Part shown: positions 32,641 to 44,953 of the stretch, one piece after another
How positions within the stretch are numbered: the stretch's first letter is position 1
Layout: each line of letters opens with the position of its first letter
NCBI GenBank assembly: GCA_947396885.1
Contig: OX377206.1
Span: forward strand, 13,639,466 to 13,703,465
Length of the DNA: 64,000 nucleotides
DNA from: Heligmosomoides polygyrus polygyrus
Lineage: Eukaryota > Nematoda > Chromadorea > Rhabditida > Heligmosomidae
Direction: 5' to 3'
Notes under the pieces: model-generated
The model's database searches: none
What the model saw: the letters and a program-made list of their open reading frames with translations, nothing else
Told to the model about the DNA's origin: nothing
Translations under genes and position numbers: made by a program

Positions 32641-33028
32641 CGTTGTTCTACGGGGCGTATCTCAGCCAGGTTTCCAACCTGAGTGAAATGCGCCTCATCA
32701 TTAACAGGGCAAGGAGCTAACTCAATTATATAGTGGTAGATTTGAGTTTGAGTATTTAGAGAAATCGTATTTTTCGAATGTACTATTTTCACGTCAAATT
32801 GGACACTTTTCTAGATAAACCTAGTGCTTTTGAAGTCAAAATGAACATCTTCCAAATCAAGACGAGTTGCTTCCATATTAAATTAGGGACTCTTCAAAAT
32901 TGTTTGAATAGTTCTTTGTTCAAGATAAATTTTGACATTCTTTGAAGTTTTCATACACCTGCCCAATTTTTGAATACGTTATTTCAAATTTTGTAAGGTT
33001 CTCATTTCTTTTAGGAAAAATGTTTTAA

Positions 33029-33396
33029 GGCCTCCGCACACCTTTGCGGCAAAGCGGTGGCCCTTACCTTAACCGTAATTCAGGGACGGCTGAGGCACGG
33101 CATCGCCGCCGGCGGCGAGCGATGCCGTGCCTCAGCCGCACACTTGCGGTGGTATGTTGGGCGGCGGCTGTGGCGCCGCAAGTGCGGCGGCGTTCTCGCT
33201 GTCTGCGCTCTATCCTATCGCGGCAGGGATTGGCTAGAGCGCCGACAGAAAGCGAGTAGTAGCAGTAGGTTCCGACTAGAAGGGGTACAGTGCCTCTGCG
33301 GCTTGCCGCCAGCAAGACTCGTGTGTGCGTGAGCGCCGCGCTTCACGAGTTTTGCCGCCCATCGCCCGCCGCCTGCCGCAAAAGTGTGCGAAGGCC
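33029..33396. mobile_element. MITE with TTTAA target duplication
   Basis: Terminal inverted repeats GGCCTCCGCACACCTTTGCG and the complement of CGCAAAAGTGTGCGAAGGCC. TTTAA occurs on both sides (33,024-33,028 and 33,397-33,401). GC-rich interior, no transposase. The related unit I copy at 16,696 has lost its left end. Confidence 0.65.
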
Positions 33397-34098
33397 TTTA
33401 AAGCCTGTTTTAAAGAGCAGGAAAGTGGTTATTTCTAGTGCCAAGAGGAGAGACTGCGCCATGCCTTCTTCCAAGACGTTGCAATTTTTATTCGAACGAT
33501 AGCAAAATTTCTCTTCGCACGGGGTTTTACACCTGTAAACGATATAGCAAAAACAATTCTAAGAAACACGCTTATCCTAACTCTGATGCTCCATGTGAGT
33601 AGCTTTTGCACTATAAATCAAACAAAAAACCCCACCAAGCTTTTTAAGCGCATAGTGCGCTCTCATATTTTAGTACACTAAATGGTCGCTGCCTTACTGC
33701 GCAGTACAATTTGTTACCTTTCTCAAAAAAGTGTTGTAAAATTATTACATTCATTCAGCTAAGCTAAAAAAATTCAAATGAAATTATACCTAATTTTCAT
33801 TTAACAAAAAATATTCTAAACATCTTGAATCTCTTTAGTTCAAACTGTAGGAAGTTCGTTTCGATTTGGAAAACGTTCACTTTGATTTTAGTGGCATCAA
33901 GTATGTTTAAAAAAGTGTTCAATTTGACGTGAAGGGCCTTCAGTTTGACGTGAAGATCGTTTATATTCGAAATCGAGTGTTCGAAGGTTCTGGCGATTTG
34001 AAACCATTCGAATATTAGAAAGTTTTGTGAGAACATTGCTATAGCCATAGTGACTTTCAGACTTGTTTAGCTAAGCTCTTTTGACTTCATTGTTTCAG

Positions 34099-35018
34099 GT
34101 CACGTAAAGCATCTAGCACTCCTAGCCACTGGTCAGGCACCGGATACTTACGTGAAGTCGTACATTCGTCCCGATCCCCAGAATCTCACCAAACGGAAGA
34201 CCCAGGTGGTGAAAGCGAGTCAAAATCCGACCTTCAACAGAGAGGTGAGGCGTTGTCTATTCTTGTTCAGTGTTGTAGTAGTCGCTGAGATGGTGGATAT
34301 GCGGCTCTCCTCTGGTTTAGTAAATTTCTTCGAAGTCGTGTGTGGAAATATGTTGTAGGTGGTTAGATTTGTTGGCATTGCGGTCTAAAATCTGAGGAGT
34401 CGGATCCACGCAAAAAACGTTTCCCTCTCACATCTAAGAAAGTATCTGTCTTCGTGGACTTTAATGATGATTTTAAACGTCAAAAATAACTTTTTGGCAA
34501 TAATGCTATGGTCATTTAATCAATACTTTCGCTATCCTGACATGTAGGAGAGATTTTGAACATTGTGTTCATGGATATCGGTTCAACGTCTGGTTCTGCG
34601 CAGACCTCAGGATCCATGTACAGTATAATTTTGCTTTTAATTTTTTTCGAATATTCGAATGGTTTCGAATGCTCACTGGTTTCGAGTGTTCGAATTCGAG
34701 TATATTTGAAATAAGCAGTTTGAAATTCGAATGAAAATCATTCGAACGCTTACTTGAATAAATCATTCGAGCGCAAGTATAGTCCTTGTCTAGGTGTAAA
34801 ATTCTTTCTTTGTCTAGGTGTACTACGACATAGTGGGTGGCGAGCATGTACTGTCGACGCGTGTACTGGAGGTGTCGGTGTGGAATTCTGGAGGCCTGAT
34901 GGATAACAACAAGCTGTATCTGCTGTACATTCCTCTTCAGAAGCTGAAGAATCGGCCGGAAGACAGAAAAGGCAATCGGGTACTGGAGGGGTGGTTTGCG
35001 TTTGACAAGAATGTTTGA
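34099..35018 (+). CDS. C2-domain terminal exon pair, copy E
   Basis: Exon 1 34,099-34,244 and exon 2 34,818-35,018 encode the same protein segment as copy B, with VYYDIVGGEH where B has VYYVIVGGEH. Acceptor, donor and stop are intact. The intron carries the TTCGAA-rich array. Same reservations as for copy B about the missing upstream exons. Confidence 0.6.
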
Positions 35019-35702
35019 GTTTCTCGAATTTAGTCGTTGTTTATGTCAAAAGGGTCGATTGTGTGTATATGTATTATTAAGGACGAAAGAATCAGTGATC
35101 AGTCATATTTTGTACAACGCTGGCGTTCAGCCTGGCCAGTTTTCCGTGCTTGTGTGTTAATAATTCTATAGATAAGGGTGCATGTGATACTAGTTTGTTT
35201 TCTACACAGTACACATACATATTGATTAGCTAGTTATTCACATCGATGGATAATCTCGAATCTTTGCATTATGATCGCATATCGTGTAGATTTTCTGGTG
35301 TTATTGATGACAGCCTTATCAGCCTTCGATATTCAATTCGGCTTCTTTGTAAACTCTGTTCCCTCTTCCTTCTCAGCAACTGTTCCGTCGTCTTTGTTCT
35401 TCTTACGTCTGATCGGGTATTCACGAGCAACTACTGCTGTCTATTAGAGTTTCGCTCTTGATCTGGCATCTGCAAACAAAGTCGAATGCCATCTGTGATA
35501 GAATGATTTGTCGCTGATGTAGATTAAATATTCCTTTCATATGTTGCATTGGAGTAACTCAAAAATGACTCGATAAAGACCCGATTGCGATCCGTATGCG
35601 GTGGATGGGCGAGTTTCCGTACCTGTCGGGATTTTCCCCGATCCGTACAAGGGGCGTGGCAGTGGAGACGCTAGCAGATTATAGCGCTGATTGCACGGGC
35701 CC

Positions 35703-35842
35703 TAAGGCCTATATCATACCATCGCTCACCCCGACGAAGCCTAATGATAGGCTCCCATATCGACTCACCGCTTCGCGCGATCGATATGGGAGCTTATCAT
35801 TAGGCTTCGCTCTGGGTGAGCGAAGATATAACATAGGCCTAA
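35703..35842. mobile_element. Palindromic foldback MITE (unit II)
   Basis: Same element and site as 20,652-20,791, with a few base differences (for example TATATCATACC). Confidence 0.7.
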
Positions 35843-37983
35843 AGCAGTAGCGTGGGCCTCCGCTATCGCACTATGCTGGAATTCCTTGATGTTTTTCATC
35901 TCCAGGCCCTCTAAAATTACGATGATTACCTGGTTTCATAGCCTGTACACTGCTGGACATAATGATAGAACCACTCAAATTTTTGTGTTTTTTCTTGTTT
36001 TTCTAGGAATTGTGAGCCGCTTCGAACAAAACTTCACTACAGTTACAATGTCACAGAAAGAGCAAAGATTTAGCAGAAAGAACTTCTGAGTTGAAAAAGA
36101 ACAAACTTCATAAAAACTTTATTCTCTTCACCAAATGTTTTCCTTAAGGGCTCACAACTTCAGACTCACCAAGCAATAGAAGGTTCTACATGGTTTACAA
36201 CAACAAATTTAAACAGGAACAACAATATCAGTAATCAGTAGGGCCTCCTCGACGTTCAATGACGAATTAAACGATAGGTCATACTTGAAATCAGCTTATT
36301 CACGAGGTTGCCGTCTACGGCGTGCCAGGCCTCCACAATCGCCTTTTTTAGCTCAACAGTGGTCTTATAATGCTTATTATTCATGTAGATATAGCGCACA
36401 ATAAAGCCCCAAATATTTTCCACAGGATTGAGGACTAGCGTATTGGCCGGCCAATTCAAAGTCGGAATGTGATGACGTTGCAGCCACCCTCTAGTGCTAT
36501 CCCTCACATGAATCGGGGTGTTATCCTGCTGAAATACCAAATTTCGTTGTAGATTTATCCAGAAGCGAAGAACACCTTGTTCCGAAGCAAACTGGCACTG
36601 AGCCGAGTTCACCTTTTTCGGAACGAAGAGCAATTCGACTCGTCCAGTCGAACAGATGGCTGCCCACCCCAGGGGTGTGCGTAATTACGATTTACAATTT
36701 ACGATTTTACGATTTACGGCGATTTCTGGCGAATTTTTTACGATTTACGATTTACGACATTTTGGGTCGTAAATTGTAAATTCTCGTAAATGTGATCTTT
36801 GATCAACAACCAACTGGCGACCAAATTTATGTGGAGTGTGTTATAAAGATGTGCCTACTCTAATGGTCCCCATTATATGTAGCTCATTCCCACTTCCCTT
36901 TAGAGTTGATTTCTCATGATGTCTTTTAATGTGTTACAGTGTTAGACAATATCATCTTGTGCACTGGCTTTTCGAATCCGACTTTTCTCTTCGCTTAACT
37001 AACTTTCCCATTTCACTGACATTGTAAGGGCTCCTGTTTGGAACCGGACAGATTCAAGAGGAGATGCAAGTGCAATACAATAGAAAACAGGTGCTCGGTC
37101 ACGCCAATCGGCGTGCCCTCGCGCGATATTGCAGTATCACTAAGCTGAGGAGAATCAGATCAAGCTAGCTGCTTTGCATATCCAGCTTTCTTTCCTTTCT
37201 AGCAGAGCAAAAGGCAATATTCGGATACTCTAGCGCCAGGCTGACTACGAACAACTTCACTTCTCGTCCTCAAACGGTCAAAATCAGGCAAAAATCGAAA
37301 TTTTCGATAGATCTGATCGATTTTGGTCGCACAACGAAACGCCTTTTTGTCAGAACTGAGGATTCTCACCGCTTCTAACGCTATGTTGAAGTGAAAATTT
37401 TTTCCATGCGGGACCGCTACAGCAGTGTCCCCACTACTTGCCCCCTTTACTGGAACTCACCCTCCCCCCTTCCCCATGTACTGCTACAGCACTCCTGGCA
37501 CCCCCTGACTGGACCTCGTTTCCCGTTGCTGGTACTGATCGATGATTTGATCAATATCGATTGATGGTGATCGAACCTTTTAAAACGAAGTTCAGATTCG
37601 TGTTCAGTGACCTCGATTACTCCCAGGACTGAAGTTCCCATGACACGTAGAAGTCGTCCATATATTTCTCGCTATTTTCGCGGTCCATAATTCTGTCCCC
37701 CCCCCCCTATTTTATGACTTATTTATGAGTCATCGGTTAGCGGATTATTATATGGTATGATATGATAAGCTCATGTCTAGAAGGCAGGGGAGGCTGGGGT
37801 CCTCCGTTACTGGTCCAGAGCTAGCAAGGCGCATTGCACTCCTACTGGCGAAGATTTTTCCATTCCAGCCAATAGAAAGCCATCGGAGGCAGTGTCGTAG
37901 AGAAAGAGAGGGAGCATTCTTTGATCCGCGCCCTGTTTGGTAATAACGTCTAGTCAGTTTGCTTATAATATATTCATGGAAGA

Positions 37984-38280
37984 GGGCGCGTGTAGCGCAG
38001 TCGGAGGAGGCGCGACTGTCGCGTGCACCCGATACCAGGTTCCTGGTTCGGATTTCCCGCCCAGGCCAACCAAGCCTTCCATCCCTCCGGGGTCGGTGAA
38101 TTGGTACCAGACGTGTCTGGGAAGGATAGAGCGCTGACTTGTTCATCGGCTGGCCACCGCAAGTCATTGTATGGCCAAATACGCATTCATGTCGCCTCCA
38201 CGACATCCCGTAGAAGTAGAATGCGCTGGCGCATCCCAGAAGGGATTGACTAACGCCGTCCTTTATCCTTTATCCTTTAT
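37984..38280 (+). mobile_element. tRNA-derived SINE, fullest copy
   Basis: GGGCGCGTGTAGCGCAGTCG head with A box, GGTTCGGATTTCCCGCC B-box region, body, and a 3' tail of three CCTTTAT units (38,259-38,280). It lies inside the hAT element. Short genomic-repeat tails of this type are usual for SINEs mobilised by LINEs. Confidence 0.65.
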
Positions 38281-39570
38281 ATTCATGGAAATCCCATCGA
38301 ATAGAATTGACGCAAATCCATGATAGAACATCATTCGTGATTGCAAGCGGGGTCTAGAGGGTTGCTACACTTATGTTGAAAGGATAAACCACTAACGTTT
38401 TGTTATATGTCGCGAGGACGGGGAGCATTGTGTGATGGGAACTCCCCATCGAATCAGACCGCATTGAATGGGCATGTCATTCAGAGAGGGCGTGTATGTA
38501 CAGTTGGAACCCTGATCCGCTACATGTGTTCGGTCTGTGCTCTGGTTATTATTGGCTGGCGCGCCACCACCTACCAATACTGCTTATCTTTGCGACATGT
38601 ACCAATTGTTCTATCGGTTTGCATTGCGCCTTATGAGCAAATTGATATAGAAGATGCAGTAAAATGGACCGCGTAGCATTTCTAGAAAGGGTCGAGCTGG
38701 TTTTGACAGTCTTGATCTCCAATTTCGGTTATGTGATGGAGTTTATCGTATTCACCCTATCTAATCCGCTTACGATGCTGCAGGCTCTCGGAGTGCAAAC
38801 GTTCGTTACAGGGCTGGCGAAGGGTAGCCCGTGCAAGTGCTGGGAGTTGTTAAATGGTAGAGCAATATTATCCCTTTCACGACATTGTCCGACGATGTCG
38901 TCGGACATCATCACAAAAATAGTTCATGGAAAATTATCATACATTCTATAGAACAATTTTAATCAATGAGTCCGCTAATAGCTACGGTCAAGTTGGCCCA
39001 TGGAAAACTTCATTTGTTACTGTTTTTTCATACCTAACGAATCAGTAATACAAATAAAATAATAGAAGTGATCAGCGCGAGGAAAAAAATGCGCGCTATC
39101 CCAGGCGTGTCGTGAAAGCGTTATGAAGTTTTCGAAATCTTACAAGTGCAGGAGCAGGAAACCGGCACATTAGTCAATGGTGAAACGTTTTTATGTAATT
39201 TTTAGTGTTGAAAGCGATTTTTCTGCTGTTGTTTCCGCTAAATCCTAGATTTATATTCAAGTTAAAGCATTGGTAATAAGTTAGGAATTTAATGAATCGA
39301 TGCAAGCTTTTTGTTGGAATGCCATGATAGGCTTGAGTGAAGTTTTTGAATCTACAGTTTTTTCGACTTTCCTGAAAGGTGTAAAGTTTGGTTCGGACAA
39401 TGTTTTACTATCAGGAAGCCGTGGCAAAAGAGACAGTTTGGTAAGAAAACTGTTCAGATTAAGCTGAAAACTGAAACTAACACGATGGTTAAATAAATAT
39501 TGAATCACATCTGATTAACATTAGCAGAAAAAGCCTCTGGACATTTAGTTGTACTGCACTACAGTTCAGG
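38281..39570. other. Unassigned interior of the hAT element
   Basis: Frames up to 95 codons on both strands without recognisable motifs. 38,400-38,600 resembles 31,790-31,980 (GCATGCCCATTCA-type blocks), indicating another old repeat. Confidence 0.35.
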
Positions 39571-40319
39571 TGACGCTTACGATTTACGATTTACGATGGT
39601 TTTTTCGTAATTACGATTTACGATTTACGAAATTTCAAATTTCATTTACGCACTCCCCTGGCCCACACCATCACTCCACCACTAATGATGTTGCGTTTTG
39701 AAAAGAAGAGTTTCTCCTTCCTCAGATCGTGCCAGTAGTTGCGAAACCCATCAGGTCCATCACAATTGAACTTCTTTTCATCGGACCACACAATCTGAAA
39801 CAGAGAAAATAGCAGACGCTATAACACGAGAACTCCTTTACCTTTCACCAGTCGGTGCTTATGTTTTGAAGTGAAAAAAGAAGTCGATTTTGACGGTAGC
39901 AATGAGTGGGCACAGAGCATCCGTCGTCGTACGATGTGTGTGCTCTTCGATAAGATGCGTCGGAGTGTTCTGGAGGAAATTTCCAGGTTGAGGTTTGCTT
40001 TGATCTGAGCGGACGTCGATAAGGAGTTCGATGCTACTCGCTCTATTGCTCTTCTATCTCGCAGTGTCGTTCTTGTTTTTATTCCTGTAGGCTTCGTGGC
40101 ACCGAACACATCTGGATTGTTCACATACGAGTTGACAACATGATGGGAACGTCCAATTTTCTTAGCAATGCTACGGTTGCTCATACCGCAGCTCTTGTAC
40201 GTATCCGCATTAGTAGGAACCTGTGTGAATGCCAAATTACATCAGAAATAGGTACCTTAGTCCATCTCTGGGGTAGAACACACCAGTGCTGTGCAAAATT
40301 TTTAATCTTGTGTAGTAGA

Positions 40320-41623
40320 AAACAGATATATTATATGGCTGAATTTTATGGTGACCCTCCCTCCCCCCCCCCCCCAAGAGCCGCTTAGCTCCTCACGTTG
40401 TATTAAGTGGTTTTCCGCCTTGGTAAGAAGGCATATGAATGCAAATTTACATCAGGGGTCTGATTCGTCAACCGCTTACCAGCCGGTGTCGGTATATCGG
40501 TTATCGTGTCTGTGTCTCTGTATCTCTCTGTATCACCTACGTAGGCCCATATGGTGAGTCTGCAGCGAGGTGATATCGCTGATGAATCTGGCAACAGATG
40601 TGGCCTAACGCAGTTCACCACTGACCTTAAGTGAAAATTTAGGAAAAACTCTAGGTCTTGCAGGCTGGTTAAACGGCGCTACTGGCGCGCCGTTGTCGGA
40701 GCTATTACGGCTAGCAACATCGTTCTATCTCGCCTAAGAACGTCTCCATTATTAAGCCTCACATTGTTCCATAATTTGTCTTGTTCCTCCACTCTCCTTG
40801 TCTATTTTGCTGCTGCTCGGTGCTCACTGCATACTCTTGCTTTACCAGATATCCTAGTTGTTCTTTTTTCGTTACCCACGTCATTGCAAGTGTCAATATT
40901 GTTCTCGTATTATTTGGCCTCGCCTCATACGTATGATTCACTTGTTATTTGTCAGGCCTTTTTTGCAATTCGTGTGTGAGTTGCTCAAGCCCATACAACA
41001 TGAATATTGCAAAAAGTTCATGGAACCACTACAAGTGTGTATTGAGTAGGCCAATATGGGAGAACATTCGAGTGGATCGACTACTCCGACTAGTATGTAC
41101 ATATAGGACCCCTTAAGCTAAAAATGACCTACGAGTGGCTATTACCTTAAGGAATCCTTGATCCAAGTAACATACGTCTGGTGCTGATATGTAGGTTACA
41201 TTCGAATCTAGATCTAAACAGGATTTTTACTAGCAGTGTGTAGGTTACCTATGACGAACAGGGGTCTTCGTGTAACTTACATCCGACATTTGTGCTAGCT
41301 TGCAGCAGCTTATCAATGACTAGTTTAAGACGATCTATTACCTGCATGCAGCTTGCAAGTAACTTGTTCAAAATTTTCTGACATACACATACTCCATTCA
41401 TTCAAACCTACGCCCGAAACGGCGCTCACCGGCGCTAATTCTTCCTTGCAACAAAATCTTCCTTGAATTGATGTTCCCCGCCAGGCCAATTTATGCTGAA
41501 GCGTGTCTTCGCGGGAGCATTGCATTTGCTTTGGCAGAAGATTACATGTGAACTGGTCCCCGAAAAATTCCGTCACGCGCGAGCGGCGAGAGTCAGACGA
41601 GCAGAGTGAGTCTCCAGATTGGG
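40320..41623. repeat. Non-coding block duplicated from unit I
   Basis: Copy of 22,271-23,575. No independent gene evidence. Confidence 0.5.
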
Positions 41624-41809
41624 CTAGGGAAGGGACTCCGGGGTGTGGCGAACAGGGAGGCGTGGAGTGCACGAGACGACACGACGAAAAACCGCGCGCC
41701 GCCTCGGCACTATGCCAAGCGGACCAGTTCTCCGGCAACGTTGGCAGAACCGACGATGGAGTTTTGGAACTAGAGCAGAGAATTCATCACCAAGAATAGC
41801 GTTTGGCAT
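41624..41809 (-). CDS. Class I small ORF, unit II copy
   Basis: Same 61-aa frame as 23,576-23,761 (core SALVPKLHRRFCQR), with one visible residue change near the C-terminus. Driven by cassette 6. The donor-like GTAAGA of unit I is GGAAGA here. Confidence 0.4.
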   Translation of the reverse strand: MPNAILGDEFSALVPKLHRRFCQRCRRTGPLGIVPRRRAVFRRVVSCTPRLPVRHTPESLP

Positions 41810-42056
41810 CGTTCTCTCCTCCTCCCACGAGCGCTCCCGTTGGGCGGAGTGGCGTTCTACCCCCCGCCCTTCAAACAGGGGCGTGGCAAATGTCCGCGTC
41901 TCCACTGTCTCGTGGGTCAGCCACTTGACTCTCTACAAGCCCACGGGGTTGGAGGTCAGGGGACGAAGGGGTAGAACGCTCGACCCCCTTCTGTTGCGAT
42001 TCTTCCCAGGTTCTGGGTGCATGCCAGTCGAGTTACGGAAGGAATGTGGACGACTG

Positions 42057-42090
42057 CGCCGGGCGATTATATAGCCTAGTGGGCGGAGCC
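42057..42090 (-). promoter_or_regulatory. Promoter cassette 6 (minus)
   Basis: GGCTCCGCCCACTAGGC then TATATAATCGCCCGG on the minus strand; unit II partner of cassette 3. Confidence 0.6.
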
Positions 42091-42582
42091 TGTGGCTGGA
42101 CACGCGGAGAAACACGAGAAGATAACTGAAGCCTCTTCATTCTTTGAATTATTTTGTGAAACTGTGAGAAAATAACTGGAAAGCTAAATTTTTCCGAGAT
42201 AACATTGGTCAAACACAGTATGACAAAAATGGATAGTACAGTAATTTGCTAGAATTGAGGTTGAAAAAAAAAACTTTATTCTCTTTGGAGTACACTGGGC
42301 TTGCGACGGCGTACTCTGAGTACGGTTTCTCAGCAAACTGCTCAGCGATCAGATTTGTTAACTGGAAGTTGCCCATATTCCTTTGGAAACCAGCGAGGCA
42401 CCAATAGTAATGGGGATGTTCGAAAACGTTTGTGCTGAAACTGAGAAGAAAACGAAGGGATCAATGAGGACCGCAACATCGGAAAACGAAGCACGGGTAC
42501 ACCTGCTGTTGTGAGAACATTGTTATAGCCACAGTGCCTTTCAGAATTGTTTAGCTAAACTCTTTTCATTTCATTGTTTCAG

Positions 42583-43330
42583 GTCACGTGAAGCATCTAG
42601 CTCTCCTAGCCACTGGTCAGGCACCGGATGTTAACGTGAAGTCGTACATTCGTCCCGATCCTCAGAATCTCACTAAACGGAAGACCCAGGTGGTGAAAGC
42701 GAGTCAAAATCCGACCTTCAGCAGAGAGGTGAGGCGTTCTCTATTCTTGCTCAGTATTGTTGTAGCCGTTGAAGTGGTGGATATGCTCTACTCTGGTTTA
42801 GTCAGTTTCTTTGAAGTCATCTGTAGAAATATGTTGTGATGAGAGGAACGTGGAAGCGTAATGTGGTTAGATTTGTTGGCATTGAGGTCTAAAATCTGAG
42901 GATCCGAATCCGCGAAAGCAACGTTTTGCCTCTCACATCTAAAAAGATGTCTGTTTTCGTGGACTTTGATTGTGATTTTAAACGTCAAAAATAACTTTTC
43001 TGGCAGTAATGCTTTGGTCTTTTAATCGGTGTTTTTATTTATTAATGAATATCGGTTCAAGGGTCTGGTTCTGCGCAGACCTCACGATCCATGTGTAGTC
43101 CGTCAACACAAGATTCTTTCATTGTCTAGATGTATTACGAAAATGTGGGTGGCGAGCATGTACTGTCGACGCGTGTACTGGAGGTTTCGGTGTGGAATTC
43201 TGCAGGCCTGATGGATAGCAACAAGCTGTATATGCTGTACATTCCTCTTCGGAAGCTGAAGAATCGGCCGGAAGACAGAAAGGGCAATCGGGTACTGGAG
43301 GGGTGGTCTGCGTTTGACAAGAATGTTTGA
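42583..43330 (+). CDS. C2-domain terminal exon pair, copy F
   Basis: Exon 1 42,583-42,728 (ALLATGQAPDVNVKSYIRPD, NPTFSRE) and exon 2 43,130-43,330 (MYYENVGGEHVLSTRVLEVS, VWNSAGLMDSNKLYMLYIPL, LEGWSAFDKNV). Open with intact splice sites. The first residue after the acceptor is Met instead of Val. The intron lacks the TTCGAA array, as in C, D, G and H. Confidence 0.55.
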
Positions 43331-43996
43331 GTTTCTCGAATTTAATCTTTTTTTATGTCAAAAAGGGTCGATTGTGTGTATATGTATTATTAAGGATGAA
43401 AGAATCAGTGATCAGTCATGTTTTGTACAACGCTGGCGTTTAGCCTGGCCAGTTTTACGTGCTTGTGTGTTAGTAATTCTATAGACAGCGGTACATACAC
43501 GATACGTATACATATTGATTAGCTAGTTATTCACATCGATGGATAATCTCGAATCTTTGCATTATAATCGCATATCGTGTAGATTTTCTGGTGTGATTGT
43601 TGACAGCCTTATCAGCCTTCGATATTCAATTCGGCTTCTTTGTAAACACTCTGTTCCCTCTTCCTTCTCAGCAATTGTTCCGTCGTCTTTGTTCTTCTCA
43701 CGTCTGATCGGGTATTCACGAGCAACTACTGCTGTCTATTAGAGTTTCGCTCTTGATCTGGCATCTGCAAACAAATCGAATGCCATCTGTGATATAATGG
43801 TTTGTCGCTGATATAGATTAAATATTCCTTTCATATGTTGCATTGGAGTAACTAAAAAATGACTCGATAAAGACCCGCTTGCGATTCGTGAGTTCGTGAG
43901 CGACGAGTTTCCATGCTTGCCGGGATTTTGCCCGATCGGTATAAGGGGCGTGGCAATGAAGGCGCCAGCAAATCATAGCGCTGATTGCACGGACCC

Positions 43997-44953
43997 TAAG
44001 GCGCCTTTTATACTTGCGCCGCCGCGCGGCGCGGCGTGATGGTCGGCATGGCTATCGATTTTTCGCGCCGCGAGGCGGCGCCGCATCGCTTTTATACTCG
44101 GCCGCCGCAAAACACCACACTTGACGGAATTTCGGGTTACGGTATTCGGCGAATCGCGCCGCTGAGGGGAAGGGCGCGGCGCGGCGCGATCAGCCGCGGC
44201 AGACTCGGTGTAGGGTGGGAGATTTCACCGTTTCGACCAAACTTCTCCTTTTGGGAAGGAGGAGGGGGTATTTAGGGTGCTGATCACGAGTCTGACATCG
44301 TTTTTTGAAGTTACAGACGATTAGTAGGCTTGCAGGATTAGGGAGTTTTTATGCGAAATCGGGGACCATGACCTTAGCCCGTACCTTCTGTAACCTAGGA
44401 AGAGAATGGAGATCTGTAGACATTCACGAAGCTTCGTATACCACGCCAAAGATATGCTTAGTGCACAGTGATCCCAGAATGGCCATATGAGAAAGAATTT
44501 TGAGTGATTCTCGACGATGAGTACCTTCCAGCAGTTTTACATTTGGACCCGCACATATCGCAAAATAAAGAGTGGTTTAAAGCCGTTTGCATTGCAGGGG
44601 ATTCGACTCAACACCACACTCACCAGTTTCAACCGTAGGTTGAGCCAACGACTTCGACTCCAGGCTTAAGAGAGGATTCGGGCTCGCCATAGGAATCCCA
44701 CGACAAACATTGACAATATGCATTGCGCTGATCAGCCAGACGAATCCTTTCTGTTTTGCTCCCTCAATGATTCATGGACCGTTTCCGGAGCACGGGCCAT
44801 AGTGCGCAGAAGCTCGTGGCCGCGCGTCGCTGACGCTCCCCTTTCTAACTGCAATCGCGCAGCGGCGCGTCAAATTCGGGGCGCGGCGCGACTGGCCGCG
44901 CCGCTCCCCAATTTGACGCGCCGCGCCGCGGCGGGAGTATAAAAGGCGCCTAA
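43997..44953. mobile_element. Large foldback element, 957 bp
   Basis: AAGGCGCCTTTTATACTTGC at the left mirrors GGGAGTATAAAAGGCGCCTA at the right. GC-rich GCCGCGCGGCGCGGC arms follow, and the interior is about 600 bases without a recognised gene. It occupies exactly the position that holds the smaller unrelated foldback after C2 copies B and E (right flank AAAGCAGTAGCGTGGGC is shared). Confidence 0.65.

Larger units (their letters stand above)
36670..39660. mobile_element. hAT-type DNA transposon, 2,991 bp, non-autonomous or decayed
   Basis: Ends are CAGGGGTGTGCGTAATTACG and the complement of CGCACTCCCCTG. Flanks GCCCACCC and GCCCACAC are an 8-bp target duplication with one mismatch. The uninterrupted sequence GCCCACAC is seen in unit I at about 21,611-21,618. 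Subterminal TTTACGATTTACGA repeats lie at both ends. No hAT transposase domain is recognised. A SINE and unassigned sequence fill the interior. Confidence 0.8.
36230..40300 (-). pseudogene. Tc3-clade transposase (unit II), split by a hAT element
   Basis: The C-terminal exon part (36,256-36,661) has NLVFQQDNTPIHV and LNPVENIWGF. The remainder of that exon resumes at 39,669 and runs to the intron at 39,795-39,841. The N-terminal exon extends to 40,235 with GMSNRSIAKKIGRSHHVVNS. Here the frame runs through HKHRLVK to the intron, unlike the unit I copy. The hAT insertion makes it inactive. Confidence 0.75.
32741..42640. repeat. Segmental duplication unit II
   Basis: Partner of 16,433-24,590 in direct orientation. 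Contains MITE, C2 copy E, foldback, Tc3-like gene split by a hAT element, the 2-kb block, cassette 6 and the start of C2 copy F. Confidence 0.75.
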
